NCBI GenBank assembly: GCA_029531795.1
Contig: JAPEIS010000002.1
Coordinates: forward strand, 2,790,001 to 2,854,000
DNA: 64,000 nucleotides
Direction of reading: 5' to 3'
Source of the DNA: Sclerotinia nivalis
Lineage: Eukaryota > Ascomycota > Leotiomycetes > Helotiales > Sclerotiniaceae
Position numbers and translations under genes: made by a program. Below, in pieces: positions 36,883-47,899 of this stretch. The stretch's first letter is position 1. Every line of letters begins with the position of its first letter. The notes under the pieces are model-generated. The model had not been told where the DNA came from. It saw only the letters and a list, made by a program, of their open reading frames with translations, and ran no database searches.

Positions 36883-38162
36883 ATGTTGGAGTTTATGGAT
36901 TATGTGCAGTTTGCATTTTACAATGCGACGAAATGGAATTATGAGAATTCATACTCGCAGTTGACTGCTACTGCGAAAGGTACCTCTCTTTACCTACCCT
37001 CAAGTCTTCCTGCACAGCTTCTAGAATGCCACTTTACTGACAATTTTGGAATACAGGACTACTTGATTTCGAAACTCCAGGCGGCCTACGATTTAACCTC
37101 TCTTCTCTTAGTTCTCCCAATTTTGCGACTTCGTATGCGCTAGGTAGCGTAGGGCTTGTGGATGGGTCTCTCTCCTACCTCTATTCTTCATTACCCCTAC
37201 GCACCACCGCGCAAAGTGCAAAGATCGATTTACATGAGATTATACGCGGGTATCGACAAATCCAAGAACTTAGAAGGGTCGACGAACCATGGATGTGGGA
37301 ACAATGGCACGGAGGTAGGCGAGTTGATAAACGGGATACGTTACTATATGGACGACTTTATTTGCCGCAGAGTACGCTTGAAGCGTTGTATCTGAGAAGG
37401 ATTAGCCCAACGCAACAGGTGAGGATTACAGCAGTTAGTGATAGTAGGTTGAGGAATGGAGGGACGATATTGGCGCTGCATCAGTATGATACCGGAAAAT
37501 ATAGTACGGAGACGTTGTATTCGACCGATGGAGGTTTATTGGGATTGAGGGGGTTATACAATTTTGGGCCGGATCCCAGGAAAGAGGTCACGGAGCCGCC
37601 GAAACAGATGTCGAGGATTGATGATAAGTTTTATGGACGATTTAGTGCAGGGGCGGAGCTATATTATGGAACGTTGAATAAATCGGGAGGTGTCAGTGTT
37701 GGGGGAAGATTCGCGACATTACCGGCGCATAAAGGAATCCCATTGACAGCTACATTGACGCTTAATCCATTGATGGGAAACATTAGTTCGACGTATGCCG
37801 TGAAAGCAGGCAAAAACTTGTCTCTATGTTCAAGGCTAGACTTTAATGTCTATAGTTATGAGAGTGACCTAGTCCTTGGATGCGAATTATGGAAGATGAG
37901 AGCACCAGTTGGAGAACGCAGAGAAAGGAGTATGGAAGCAAAGCTTGCATGGAAACTTGACGAAGTAGACCTAGAGAAAGAAAAGAAACCTGAGGAGGTC
38001 GCGGGGGTATTGAAAGCGAGGGTTGATCAAAATTTGAAGGTGGGATTGGTGTGGGAGGGGAGAGTCAAGGAGTTGTTGTTCACATTAGGAACTTCGATTG
38101 ACATGAAGAGGAGAGATCAACCGTTCAGAGCTCTGGGACTGGAATTGCAATACTCTTCGTGA
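36883..38162 (+). CDS. mdm10: Mitochondrial distribution and morphology protein 10 (Mdm10)
   Basis: Outer-membrane beta-barrel protein of the ERMES ER-mitochondria tether, also linked to the SAM complex. Two exons (36883-36979, 37057-38162; intron 77 bp) give 400 aa. The start [19 protein letters not shown] is the conserved Mdm10 N-terminus. The joined segment [20 protein letters not shown] is the second family hallmark. Alternating hydrophobic strands continue to the end, and the C-terminus ELQYSS is the expected final strand. Family members are often slightly longer, mostly in variable loops. An upstream in-frame GTG was not used because the ATG two codons later gives the conserved end. Confidence 0.95.
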
Positions 38163-40133
38163 ATGAGCGGGCTTTTTGAAATGGCCACAGCTGTCGTTCC
38201 ACAGGACTGAGATGATATCGCTCTATTGACCGAGGCCGGGTATGATCACGCATCACTCGAGAGCTTGAAGGATATTTCGACGAGGCCTAAGTAACTAAGT
38301 ACAGTAATATCTCAGCTAAGACGCTAAGGACCTATCAATGCGGCACATTGATAGTGGGGGCTATATTTGAGGGCTATATTGGTGATATCGGATTCATGGT
38401 GTCGCCAATTGTGCAATCATTTCTTGACATTGATCGAATATCGAATGAGAAGCTCTCTCAGGCTCACTTTGACGGATACCATGGGCTCAAAAGGCTACAC
38501 CGCAATCAGAAATCGTGAGAGTAACCCGGTAGTAGTACGACAGGTCACACAGGACGGTAGTCTAAATAAGATGATCTAGGAAAGGACCCGACACTTTAGA
38601 ATCAGCAGGTTGTCGAGTCAGCAAAAGGCAAGCATGTACCCCGTAGGATAAGATCTTTGGACCCGATCACGGAATCGGATTGAGGAGTTACCTTGTAGGT
38701 AGGTATCCGCAACGAGATAAAATGCCAAAAAATTCACGCCCCGAATGGAGATTTGGAGAATATTCCGAAGATGCTGATCCCGTGATTATTTAAACTTTTC
38801 CCTTTGTTGTCTCCCCGAAGTCGGATACCCCTTCCGACTGGCTGCAAAATACCAAAATATCATAAGACTCGAAGCTAACGATGATCGACATAATGCAATG
38901 CACAATGGACCGCTTCGTGCACAAGCCAAAGAAATATTATGTGCGTAGCTGCTGCAGCACCCGTCAAATGATCTCATAGTAAATACCTAGTACCTCCCTG
39001 GAAGTAATGTTCTATACAACTCGATACTACATTATTTGACCCTATATGATATGATACAAGTATCACATTGAATATCTGATCAAAAAGAGCAGATTCGATG
39101 ATTTCCGGTTGATCACAAGGCTTTTTTGGGACAATAATAAATATGATTTGACCGTTGTACCGCATGGGCCTATGAGATGCCTAGTATTCTTGACTCAGCT
39201 TAGCTAATCTACCCATCAAGGTTCTCATTTTTTTTCCAATCTTTCACCAGTTTGTTTTCCCCCCCTCCACTTTCTTTTTGATTTTACTAGTAGGTTACTA
39301 AGGTTACTAAGTCCGGTAAGTCTTGATGCAAGCTATAATGGAATGGATCTGATTGATACCTTCAGACTTCATCAATGATCATACCATATACCATATACCA
39401 TATACAACATACAACGTTCAACATTCAACATTCAACATTCAACATTCAACATTCAACATACAACATACAACATACAACATCACAGACATCAGATATCAGA
39501 TATCTCCGTACCTCATCTTCTTGGCGATACTACAGATAAACTTCCTCTTCATCTTTCCTTCTATTTTCATATATACTTTTGGTGGAATTTATAAGCAGAG
39601 ACGAGACTGTACATAAGATTTTTACCTTATATGTATTGATTTTCTTCCTCCTTGAAGATCCAGTTGTGATATAACAAAATAAATTTTGTGATAATTGGAC
39701 CTTTTCACAAACCTTTCATTCAGCTACATAACTCATAAGGTACTTATTTACTTTTCATTACCAATCATATCTCTTAAACACTCGACAGTTTCCCCCAGCT
39801 AAAATAACTTGCTTCCTGCTAATAAACTTTCTTCTGACTAGCTACGGAAATCCTAGGATGATGATACAACGTTTGAATTTTTTAAACTAAGCTTGGGCTA
39901 AATCTATATCCTTAATCGCTACCTTCGGTCAATATATACTTGACGACGTTCGATATTGTTGAAGCTTTTTCGAACGGTTTCACAAGGCTTTTAATAACGA
40001 CAAGTAGCAGAGCTCATAGCAATTGCCTATAGATATTCAACAAGAATATCTGGAAGACGGCAGACACACGTCAGACATCAGCTGGGGAAGACAGGATACC
40101 TGCGGGTTGCAAACGGAGCGGTGGTCTGTAATT
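38163..40133. other. 2.0 kb intergenic spacer upstream of the ZIP transporter
   Basis: It holds the mdm10 3' end and the ZIP promoter and leader. A short AACATTC/AACATAC repeat lies at about 39378-39482. I see no supported gene. Confidence 0.6.
39378..39482 (+). repeat. ATACCAT / AACATTC microsatellite
   Basis: Three ATACCAT units are followed by about six AACATTC units and several AACATAC units. The result is a 7-bp period over roughly 100 bp. It lies about 0.65 kb upstream of the ZIP start. Confidence 0.8.
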
Positions 40134-41458
40134 ATGTCGGCATATACGGTCGAGGTTGAGTGTGGCAGTGGAAATGATTATGATGGGCGAATGGGAGTGC
40201 GGATATCTTCGATATTCGTTATTGGGTTTGGGTCTATGATGGGTATGTTTCTCATCATTGGCATACATGGATTATCATCCCCAAGAATACCTTCGGCTAA
40301 AACAAATTATAGGTGCTCTTTTACCAATAGCTGCCGCAAGAACAAAAAGAATGAGCGTTCCGCCTCTGGCATTCTTTATCACTAAATATTTCGGTTCGGG
40401 TGTGATTATAGCTACCGCTTTCATACATGTTAGTCTTATGCTTCCAGCTGTCATTCTCAAACCAATGTGGAATGGTTACAAATTTATCCTTGAGATTTTT
40501 GCTAATCACGTTATAGTTATTGGCACCCGCTACGGCCAATCTGTCCTCCCCCTGTTTAACGGGTCCAATTACAGAATACAGTTGGGCCGAGGGAATTGCC
40601 CTTATGACAATTTTCACCATGTTCTTCATTGAGCTCATGGCATCACGATACGATGTATTCGGACAGGATAGTCATGATCTGGAAGCTGCCGATCCTGCAA
40701 GGGATCTTATCAAACAAAGTACCCGAAATGAGAAGCTTGACACACTAAGAACGCCTTTACCGTCAGAAGCTGCGAATAGCCCTCAAGCATCTAGTGCAGT
40801 CTTAGACAATGATCATGCAAGCTCGATTACTCAAAGACAGTCATCTGGAGAAGGGCCATCCGGAGTCAGATCTAGTATCCCAGGACGACCTGATGATTTA
40901 TCCTACCCTCCTGGAGGTGAGGATCATCTTGGACATCAACGAGAACACCATGAAGATGACGATCATTTTGCTGCTCAAATGACCGCAATCTTCATTCTTG
41001 AATTTGGTGTCATATTCCATTCCATATTCATAGGTCTCACACTTGCCGTCACAGGTGATGATTTCAATATCCTTTACATTGTCCTCGTCTTTCATCAAAC
41101 ATTTGAGGGTCTTGGTCTTGGGGCTAGACTTGCTACTGCTCATTGGCCGAAAAAGAAGAGCTGGATGCCTTGGGCTTTGGGAGCAGCTTATGGTTTTACA
41201 ACACCCATTGCGATTGCCATTGGCTTAGGTGTTCGTACAACATTTGCTCCAGGTAGTCAAAAGACTATGATTATTAATGGTGTGTTCGATTCCATCAGTG
41301 CCGGAATCCTCATATATACAGGATTGGTGGAGTTGATGGCACATGAATTCATGTTCAATCAGGAGATGCGTAAAAGTTCAATGAAGATGATGCTTTTTGC
41401 TTTCGGATGTATGGTTGCGGGAGCGGGTTTAATGGCGTTACTAGGAAAGTGGGCTTGA
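40134..41458 (+). CDS. ZIP-family zinc/iron transporter
   Basis: Three exons (40134-40242, 40313-40428, 40517-41458) give 388 aa. The protein has the ZIP layout: three N-terminal membrane helices (RISSIFVIGFGSMMGALLP; FGSGVIIATAFIHLLAPA; GIALMTIFTMFFIELMA), a long variable cytosolic loop, then five helices. The loop ends in a His/Asp-rich metal-binding patch (EDHLGHQREHHEDDDH, about 209-224). Helices IV and V carry the metal-path residues in FHSIFIGLTLAV and HQTFEGLGLGARLA. It resembles plasma-membrane Zrt1/Zrt2-type transporters; metal specificity is inferred. Introns of 70 and 88 bp have good donors (GTATGT, GTTAGT). The start is chosen as the first ATG in frame with helix I. The N-terminus is short for the family, so an upstream start or exon is possible. 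Confidence 0.9.
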
Positions 41459-41699
41459 AAGAGTGTATATCTTCATGACATTTTATAAAGGGTATCGCAT
41501 ATAGATGGCGCGGGACTGGGTATATTCGGGATATCAAGGTCTGTCCAAAGTGATTGGAGCTTGGTCTGGGATAAAGGACAATTTGGCGTTCAAAAAGAAT
41601 TGCTTGAACTTGAAGGATTACCTATTATGTATGGCATTTGATGATGGGAATGGAATGGGCATGCCTGGTTTATGATATAAGGATGGAATTGACGATGAG

Positions 41700-43180
41700 T
41701 GGATGGACCGGTGGAACTCGACTTACCTATCATTAACTTAAAGTTAGATGAAGGAGATGAAGGAGTAGAGAGTGTGTGTATTTGTAGATAGAACGACAAA
41801 AGTAAAATTTCAAATTTGAAAATCGGGTCGCCAGACCATTCTTTTTGTGTGATATGATGTGATGTGATTACACGCTGGGTTGTACTCCTGTGTCATGAAC
41901 TTTTACAACAGCACAGGGATCGATGGAATCTAGCAGTACCTAAATGAAATGGGAACGACAAGTAATGTTAAGTGGAAGAATCAACATCTTCATATTTTGG
42001 GACACGAAAATGAAGTTGGAATATTGTATTAGAGGGAGTATACGGACTCTCAGGACTCTCAAGATGGATGAATCAATCATTTTGCTCCCCTGTGGTTCTG
42101 GAGTTCTGGGGTTTTAGAGATACTTGTTTTGGAGATGCTTGTTTGAATTTTGCATTTGTTTTGGTTTGGTCTGGTTTGGTTTAGTTTGCTGAATTATCGG
42201 CTTGATTGGTGGAATGTTTTGATGATGGCTGTTTGGATGGGTTGTTTGGTTGGGTATTGTGATCGTGATTGCAGTTTGCGTGGGATGTTTTGAATGGGAT
42301 TTTTGAGTAAGATGGCTAGGTAAGGTGGGATGGCTGATTTGTTGAGGATGGTTGGTTGGTTTGAAATGGTGGTTTGAAGATACTTATATAGTATAATTAC
42401 ACATTTTGAGATTTTATGAGAGATATGATTCAACGGGAGTGGTGGGTGTTGTTGGATCTTTTGAGTTTGTTTGGATTTTGAAGGTGGCTTTTGCTGTTGG
42501 ATGTCTTTCTTTTGGGGGAGAATTGGTGGGTTAGTGGTTTTGGTGGTTGTGGTTGTGGTTGTGGTGGCTGTGATATATCTTTCTGGGATGGGGGTGGGTG
42601 AGTGTAAAGCTTGGGAAGGTTAAGAGTTGAAGGTTGGAGGTTGGGAATTGGGAGTCGGGGTTGACTTACCATAATGAAGGAAAGGAGTAAGAAGGAGAGG
42701 AAAGGAGGAGAGGATGGAATAGGAGATGGTGGATATAATATATTTGGATGTGAAATTGGAATGGGTAGAGAATGAGATGTTTGGCTTTGAGATGTTGGGG
42801 TCGGGAGGGCGGAGGGGTGTCATGGAGAAATTGAAATTTGAGATCGGATTGCGATGAAAGAAGAGAAGATTTATTAGGTATATGGGCTTAAAAATTCAAG
42901 GATAAATAAATCTTGTGGATGAAGTGCGGCGATTGGGGGATTGCTATCTATATCGAGGTAAGATGGATAGATAGATAGATGTAAGTTGATAGTGATATTG
43001 ATATTGATGTTGTTGATGTTTTTGGTGGTGGGAAGTATTTTTTTGGAGATTTTCAGAGAGGGGGGATGGGAGATTGAAGACATTGGAATGGAGTTGGGGG
43101 GTTTATGGTGATTGGATATTGGGATATTGGATGCTGATATTTAAAAGGGGCTAAACTCACGTAAAGACGAAGCTTCCGCT
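41700..43180 (-). other. Possible spliced minus-strand transcript (non-coding or small-protein)
   Basis: On the minus strand, strong donor-like sites occur at about 43155 (TTTAC|GTGAGT), 42669 (CATTATG|GTAAGT) and 41729 (GATAG|GTAAGT), in a C/A-rich, G-poor strand. An ATG at 42823 opens 51 codons up to the second donor. An acceptor such as CCCAAG near 42610 would lead into a further open frame to about 42194. The putative protein is low-complexity (Thr/Pro/Gln/Lys) and G-poor DNA has few stops, so coding is doubtful. The direction is tail to tail with the ZIP gene. Confidence 0.25.
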
Positions 43181-43260
43181 TCCTGCTGATGAAATAAGAG
43201 ATATCGCGTCGAGTGATGAGATATTTATTCGAGAATTGAAGGATAGGGATAAGGATAATA

Positions 43261-43328
43261 CAATTCGTGGCTAGGTGCAATTCGTGGCTAGGTGCAATTC
43301 GTGGCTAGGTGCAATTCGTGGCTAGGTG
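43261..43328 (+). repeat. 17-bp minisatellite, four perfect copies
   Basis: CAATTCGTGGCTAGGTG is repeated four times head to tail without an error. Perfect identity suggests a recent expansion. No ORF crosses it meaningfully. Confidence 0.95.
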
Positions 43329-44089
43329 GCCATGGGGGAAGAAGTATGGTGGTGGATATATCTCCTAAAATCGCTCCGATTATTCTACATATTCGAGAGA
43401 AAATGTGAAAGGCGTCTCCAAGTGACGAAATTGTATCGAAGGAGAAAGATAGATGACTGATTGGTTCCTTTGTGGAGAACGCTGGGGAGTCAAGGGGGGT
43501 GGCTGTTGTTTTTCTTCAAGTCTTGTGAATATCATCGAGTCCTGAGGTTCTGAGTGGTTTTATTTTTCTTCTTCTTTGCGGGATCGAGGTTAGGTCCATG
43601 GCTGATTTTAAGCAGTTAGGTTCGCTGACGACGCTGAGGGAGTTTCATTTGCGTAAAGCAGGTGGTAGTGGTCGATGATTTTAATATATCTATTCGTTCG
43701 ACGGGAGAGTGTCGTCGCTGACTATACTGTGGTTTCCGCGTTCTGCTTTTGAAAGTACTTGAGAGGAGAAGTCCAAGGGGGGTGTTTTTTTTTTTTTTTT
43801 TTGGAAAATCTAGAAAACGTTCCACGTTAGTGAATCGAATGGCGAATATATTTTTGCAGAACGTTAAAATTGAAGAAATACATAGATAGAGCGGTGTTGG
43901 AAAATAGAAGTATAGGGTTTTGATTATTCTTAAGTCATTCCATATTCCATGATCAAGCGTGGGAAATGTGCATACTGGCCAGTTTAAAATTGCCAAGTTA
44001 GTCCAATGGTTAAAGTCAAGTTTCGTTATTGATAGTCATCTAGTGAAGAACTGAAGCTCTCCTAGTTGCGGTGGCTCCAGTTAGCTTTT

Positions 44090-44920
44090 CGAATCATTCT
44101 CGAAATATTCCACTCACAGTTCTTAAAGAGGAATTACACAAATATGTTGCATATCTACAATCCCATATTACAAGGCCCATCCTCGCAAGTGTGAATTAAT
44201 TTCTAATAGTTTATGATCGAGAGGTGATCGCTAGTTAAAGTAGCTTTCGAAGTATTCTACAAAGCCTTCCAATCGTCGGTTTTGAAGAGGAAGAGCTCAA
44301 ATATGTTGCATATCTACAATCCCATGTTACGAGGCTCATCCTGACAAGTATGAATTAGTTTTCTGATAGCTATTAATAATCGTAATTTTATCTGTGTATA
44401 TACTGGTAGTGTATAATAAGGAGGTGGCACTAATTATGGTAATTAGTGTAATTACTTTGAAGTGTTCCACAAAGTGTTCCAATCGTCACCCTTGAAGGGG
44501 AATTGCTCAGATTTGTTGCATATCTACATTCTTATATTACGAGGCCCATCCTGACAAGTATGAGATTAGTTTCCCATAACTAATGATCGGGATTTAATTA
44601 GTTTCTGTTTATCAATAGTATATAATGACAAATTGAAGCGAATTACTGTAACACAACTAGCTTGCGAACTATCCCTCGAAGTCTTCCACTTAAAGCTCTT
44701 GAACCCGACTTACATAGATATATTGCATATCTACAAATATCTATTATATAGTTCATCCTGACAAGTGTATAAGTAAGTAGTTAGTCCCAATAGCTCCAAC
44801 TAGCTTTTTCATGGTTTTCACGGTTTTCATACTTAAAAAGATATTGTCCCAATATGTTGCATATCTACATTCGTAAATGACGAGGCTCATCCTGACAAGT
44901 TTTAAGGTAGTGCGAAAGCT
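44090..44920 (+). repeat. Five-copy dispersed repeat with conserved ~50-bp core
   Basis: Cores lie at about 44141-44190, 44300-44349, 44510-44559, 44719-44766 and 44851-44900. All begin with TATGTTGCATATCTACA or a close variant. They continue through a variable 10-bp stretch into ACGAGGCTCATCC and end in TGACAAGT (TCGCAAGT in copy 1). Upstream of most cores is a weaker motif resembling CGAAGTATTCCAC and CTTGAAGAGGAA. Downstream of several is TAATGATCG-like sequence. Spacing varies (about 159, 210, 209 and 132 bp). The repeat has no long ORF and matches no element I know. Confidence 0.85.
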
Positions 44921-46121
44921 GATGATCAAGATCGTTCACCTTGGCCTAGTAGTGTAGTCGAAGCTAGGGCCAGATGACGAATAAATGAAGTTTGAAAATC
45001 ACATACAATAATTTTTCATTAGCGAAATAGCTGCTTGACTACTCTAATTCAAGGTCAAGGATGGGACTGGAGAGGATATTGGGGGAGGATTTGGAGATAG
45101 GGAGATTGAAAATAGATGTCAAGGAAACTCTGGGTTTATTTCCTGCTCCATTGGTGTTTGCAATTTTAGGTATGACCCAGGAACTGAGAAATGTGAAAAT
45201 CATCTCAAATTTTGCCTCAATGATAGATGAAATAAGTTTAGACCATACATGCGTAATACTCATATGGAAAGTTGAAGTAAATCTTTCATTTTAAAGTTTC
45301 ACCATTGTTTGAAGTCAGATTGAGCAAGAAGTATCCTAAACCCCTCACTTAAAACTTTCAAGTGGGATGTTTAGAAAGGTGCTAGTCTTCTAGCGAAGCC
45401 CGATACATACTGTATGAAGTCATTCAATTGTCGAGCACGTGGACCCCGCATTTTAGTATTCGACCAGCCCAAATTAAATGCCAAAGTCCAAATGCTGACC
45501 CCATAAAAAGCTAGCCACTATTGAAGTTGTACGCAAAGAAAGAGTTTTTATTAATTCCGAAATCGCATGGGATGATAAAATATAAGAGCGCGCGTATTTA
45601 TTCACTGCTAGTTTTTCCCCTTCGATGCTTCTGGTGTGAATGACATGAATTGCAGTTCGAAGCTAAAGTTTAGGGGGTTAGGGTTGTGCTAATTTCCTAG
45701 TCGGCTGGTGTGGCCAATGAAAGTGAGACTAGGGTTCGCTTGTGGAGATAATCGGTAACAACGATTTTTGACATTCTAGATTCAACTACCTTTGATATGA
45801 TGGAAACGCAAGATGAAATGTTGCCAACGTTTAATTTTCTCATTTTTCATGATGATGTTTAATATTTGATCGGAAAATTCTTGATGAGACACTAACATCA
45901 GCCATCAGGTTCTTCTGTCTTCATGTTCATACGCCGACAGGAAAGAGTCATGTAGTGCCGAAGTCCCGGATTGGATATCACCACTACCGCTAATCTATCT
46001 GATTCCAATACTATACATAACATCTCTCTTATTCAGGGTCAGAATTTGGTTGGATTGGTTCGGCGAATGATATAATATACAGAGGTCGGCACTAGAAAGT
46101 AGTGTTAGACACAGTGTATTT

Positions 46122-46244
46122 AATAATCCTACCGTCTAAAGTCTAGACGGAAATTTAGACGGCTGATCCATGATTTTTTTTTGGACTACAAAGGATTATT
46201 GGGGGTAAACTGAAATAAAAAATTTAGATTAATAAATCTAAATT
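46122..46244. repeat. Two adjacent hairpin-forming inverted repeats
   Basis: Outer arms AATAATCCT (46122-46130) and AGGATTATT (46192-46200) enclose CCGTCTA/TAGACGG (46132-46138 and 46144-46150), with a third TAGACGG at 46156-46162. Twenty bases further on is a perfect 10-bp stem, AATTTAGATT/AATCTAAATT (46221-46230 and 46235-46244). The set could be a MITE-like relic, a terminator or a structured RNA. No target-site duplication was established. Confidence 0.5.
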
Positions 46245-46873
46245 CTAATAGTTCGAACACCAAAGACATGCTTATATCTAAACTTATACCAATACCGCAT
46301 TTCCGGCCGTGATTTTGCATACAACACCAACAATAATAAATAATTAGTAATGACTAAAACTACAGATAACCCAAGATATATTCTTACCCAGTGTCACGCT
46401 GTAAAGAACAGGCTGGCTACACATGATTGTTAGTATTACCACTATACCGTGATGTACTCTAAATGCTCGAGAATATTCAACACGAATTAGATATTACACT
46501 AACATATGCCGGACGCACCAGCATTTGCAATAGCTCGCTTCACTAGCCATCGCTAACTTTAATGACCTCATATATTCATGAGGGGTAAACTATTGACTAT
46601 AGTCCAAATCGACTAGTGATTTACATCTAGACTGACCACCAGCCACTAAGGAAAAATCGAAACATATAAACCCACCGAGATCCCATACCATAAAATATTC
46701 TTCATCCCCAAGAAAATCCATAATCAGACAATTTCACGACATATTAAAACATCTCCATCTTACAAAAGATATCCTCAACTTCGATCAACCAGCAAACTCT
46801 CACCTTATACCGTTTAACGACGTAACACCATTTATCACAAATCACTTGCATTACTTCGCAGAATCATCATCCG

Positions 46874-47899
46874 ATGCACAAAATGAGTCTGTACGGATTA
46901 GTTCATAAACTTGTAATCTGCCGAAAATGCTTCATGGATGTCGAAGCACATGAAAAGTGCTTCCTCGACGAACAAACGGCATTCAATCTCTCGCTGCGCC
47001 AGGAGAAATCATCGAAAATAGAAAAGATCCAAATGAAGATCGTTGAGACATGCAATGATCTTCATGATTTTAGAGTTCACGCCCAATCATGTCAACAAAT
47101 TTGTAAGTAAACCAATTCCTTTTTTAGCGAGTAACAACTTCCCACTCCTAAGTTTGTTCTTAAGCATCAGGAATGGGTATAAACACCCTAATCTGGATGT
47201 TTGGTCTCGATACATGAATTAAAAGTCTTAATGTATTGTACAAAGAAACATCCTACAATATCCCGGACTACCTGGGGAGTTTGTAGGGTATATCGTAAAA
47301 CAAACTTATCGAGAGGTCTTACTAACATTCTCTTAGCCCTCAACGTCCACCCATGCACTATCATGGGCGAGTGGGAAAGACAAAACGAGAGATGCGCTTG
47401 GTGGCTTCAATTAGTAAAAGCCCAACCAAAAGGACCATTAGAAATGGAAGCAGCCGAAGAACTCGAAGCACGGGAAGTTTCGGAGGAAGCACGTCAAGCT
47501 GTGATGGATTATAGATCCGAGATTGCTGTTGCGCCCCCACAACAGAAAACAAAGGAAGTGGTCAAATATCTAAATAGCGTTGAAAAGATAACCAAAGCCG
47601 TCAAGGAGGAAATGAAGCTGGAAGCTGAAAAGCCTTCCGGAGAGGTACTTTCGGGATCAAAGAAATCGGCAGAGCCAAAAGCGAGTTCTTCAAAACGCAC
47701 TTCACGAAATTATAAATTTAGCAAGGCGAAAGAAACTCCATGTACCTCTTACACGAAAATTCTTTCCAGGGAAGAGAGATCAGGCGAGTCTTCCAAAAAT
47801 ATTCCGGAGAATCGTCATGTTCCCAAGGAAGAAATCAAGCAGGGAGTTAGAAAGACTTACGCCGAAGTGCTTGCGGGGCCAAAGAAGTCAGCAGGATAG
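46874..47899 (+). CDS. Orphan Lys/Glu-rich protein of unknown function
   Basis: Two exons (46874-47102 and 47337-47899) give 263 aa. The intron is 234 bp, with donor GTAAGT and acceptor TCTTAG preceded by ACTAAC. The first half has spaced Cys/His residues (LVICRKCFMDVEAHEKCF, HAQSC, VHPCTIMGEW, ERCAWWLQ) that could bind metal or form disulfides; no signal peptide is seen. The second half is charged and probably helical then disordered. It carries three related motifs, GEVLSGSKKSAEP, TKILSREERSGE and AEVLAGPKKSAG, the last at the C-terminus. I do not recognise the family. Short Leotiomycete-specific proteins of this style are common (general impression). The start could be the ATG at 46874 or 46883. 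The good splice signals and joined frame favour a real gene. Confidence 0.6.

Larger units (their letters stand above)
41459..46873. other. 5.4 kb region without a confident gene
   Basis: The largest gene-free block. From about 41600 to 43160 the plus strand is strongly G/T-rich (minus strand C/A-rich) and the minus strand carries several good splice donors. Then come a 17-bp minisatellite (43261-43328), a poly-T/A stretch near 43785-43802, a five-copy dispersed repeat (44090-44920) and two hairpins (46122-46244). Short open frames such as the 77-codon one at 45061 have no recognised relatives. The last few hundred bases probably hold the promoter of the orphan gene at 46874. Confidence 0.55.

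Noticed and set aside
44090..44920. CRISPR-like reading of the five-copy repeat
   Set aside because: The repeats are imperfect, spacing is irregular and long, the genome is eukaryotic and no cas-like gene is present.
45061..45294. 77-codon plus-strand frame with FPAPLVFAILG
   Set aside because: Too short, no family recognised and no splice partner; it may be chance.
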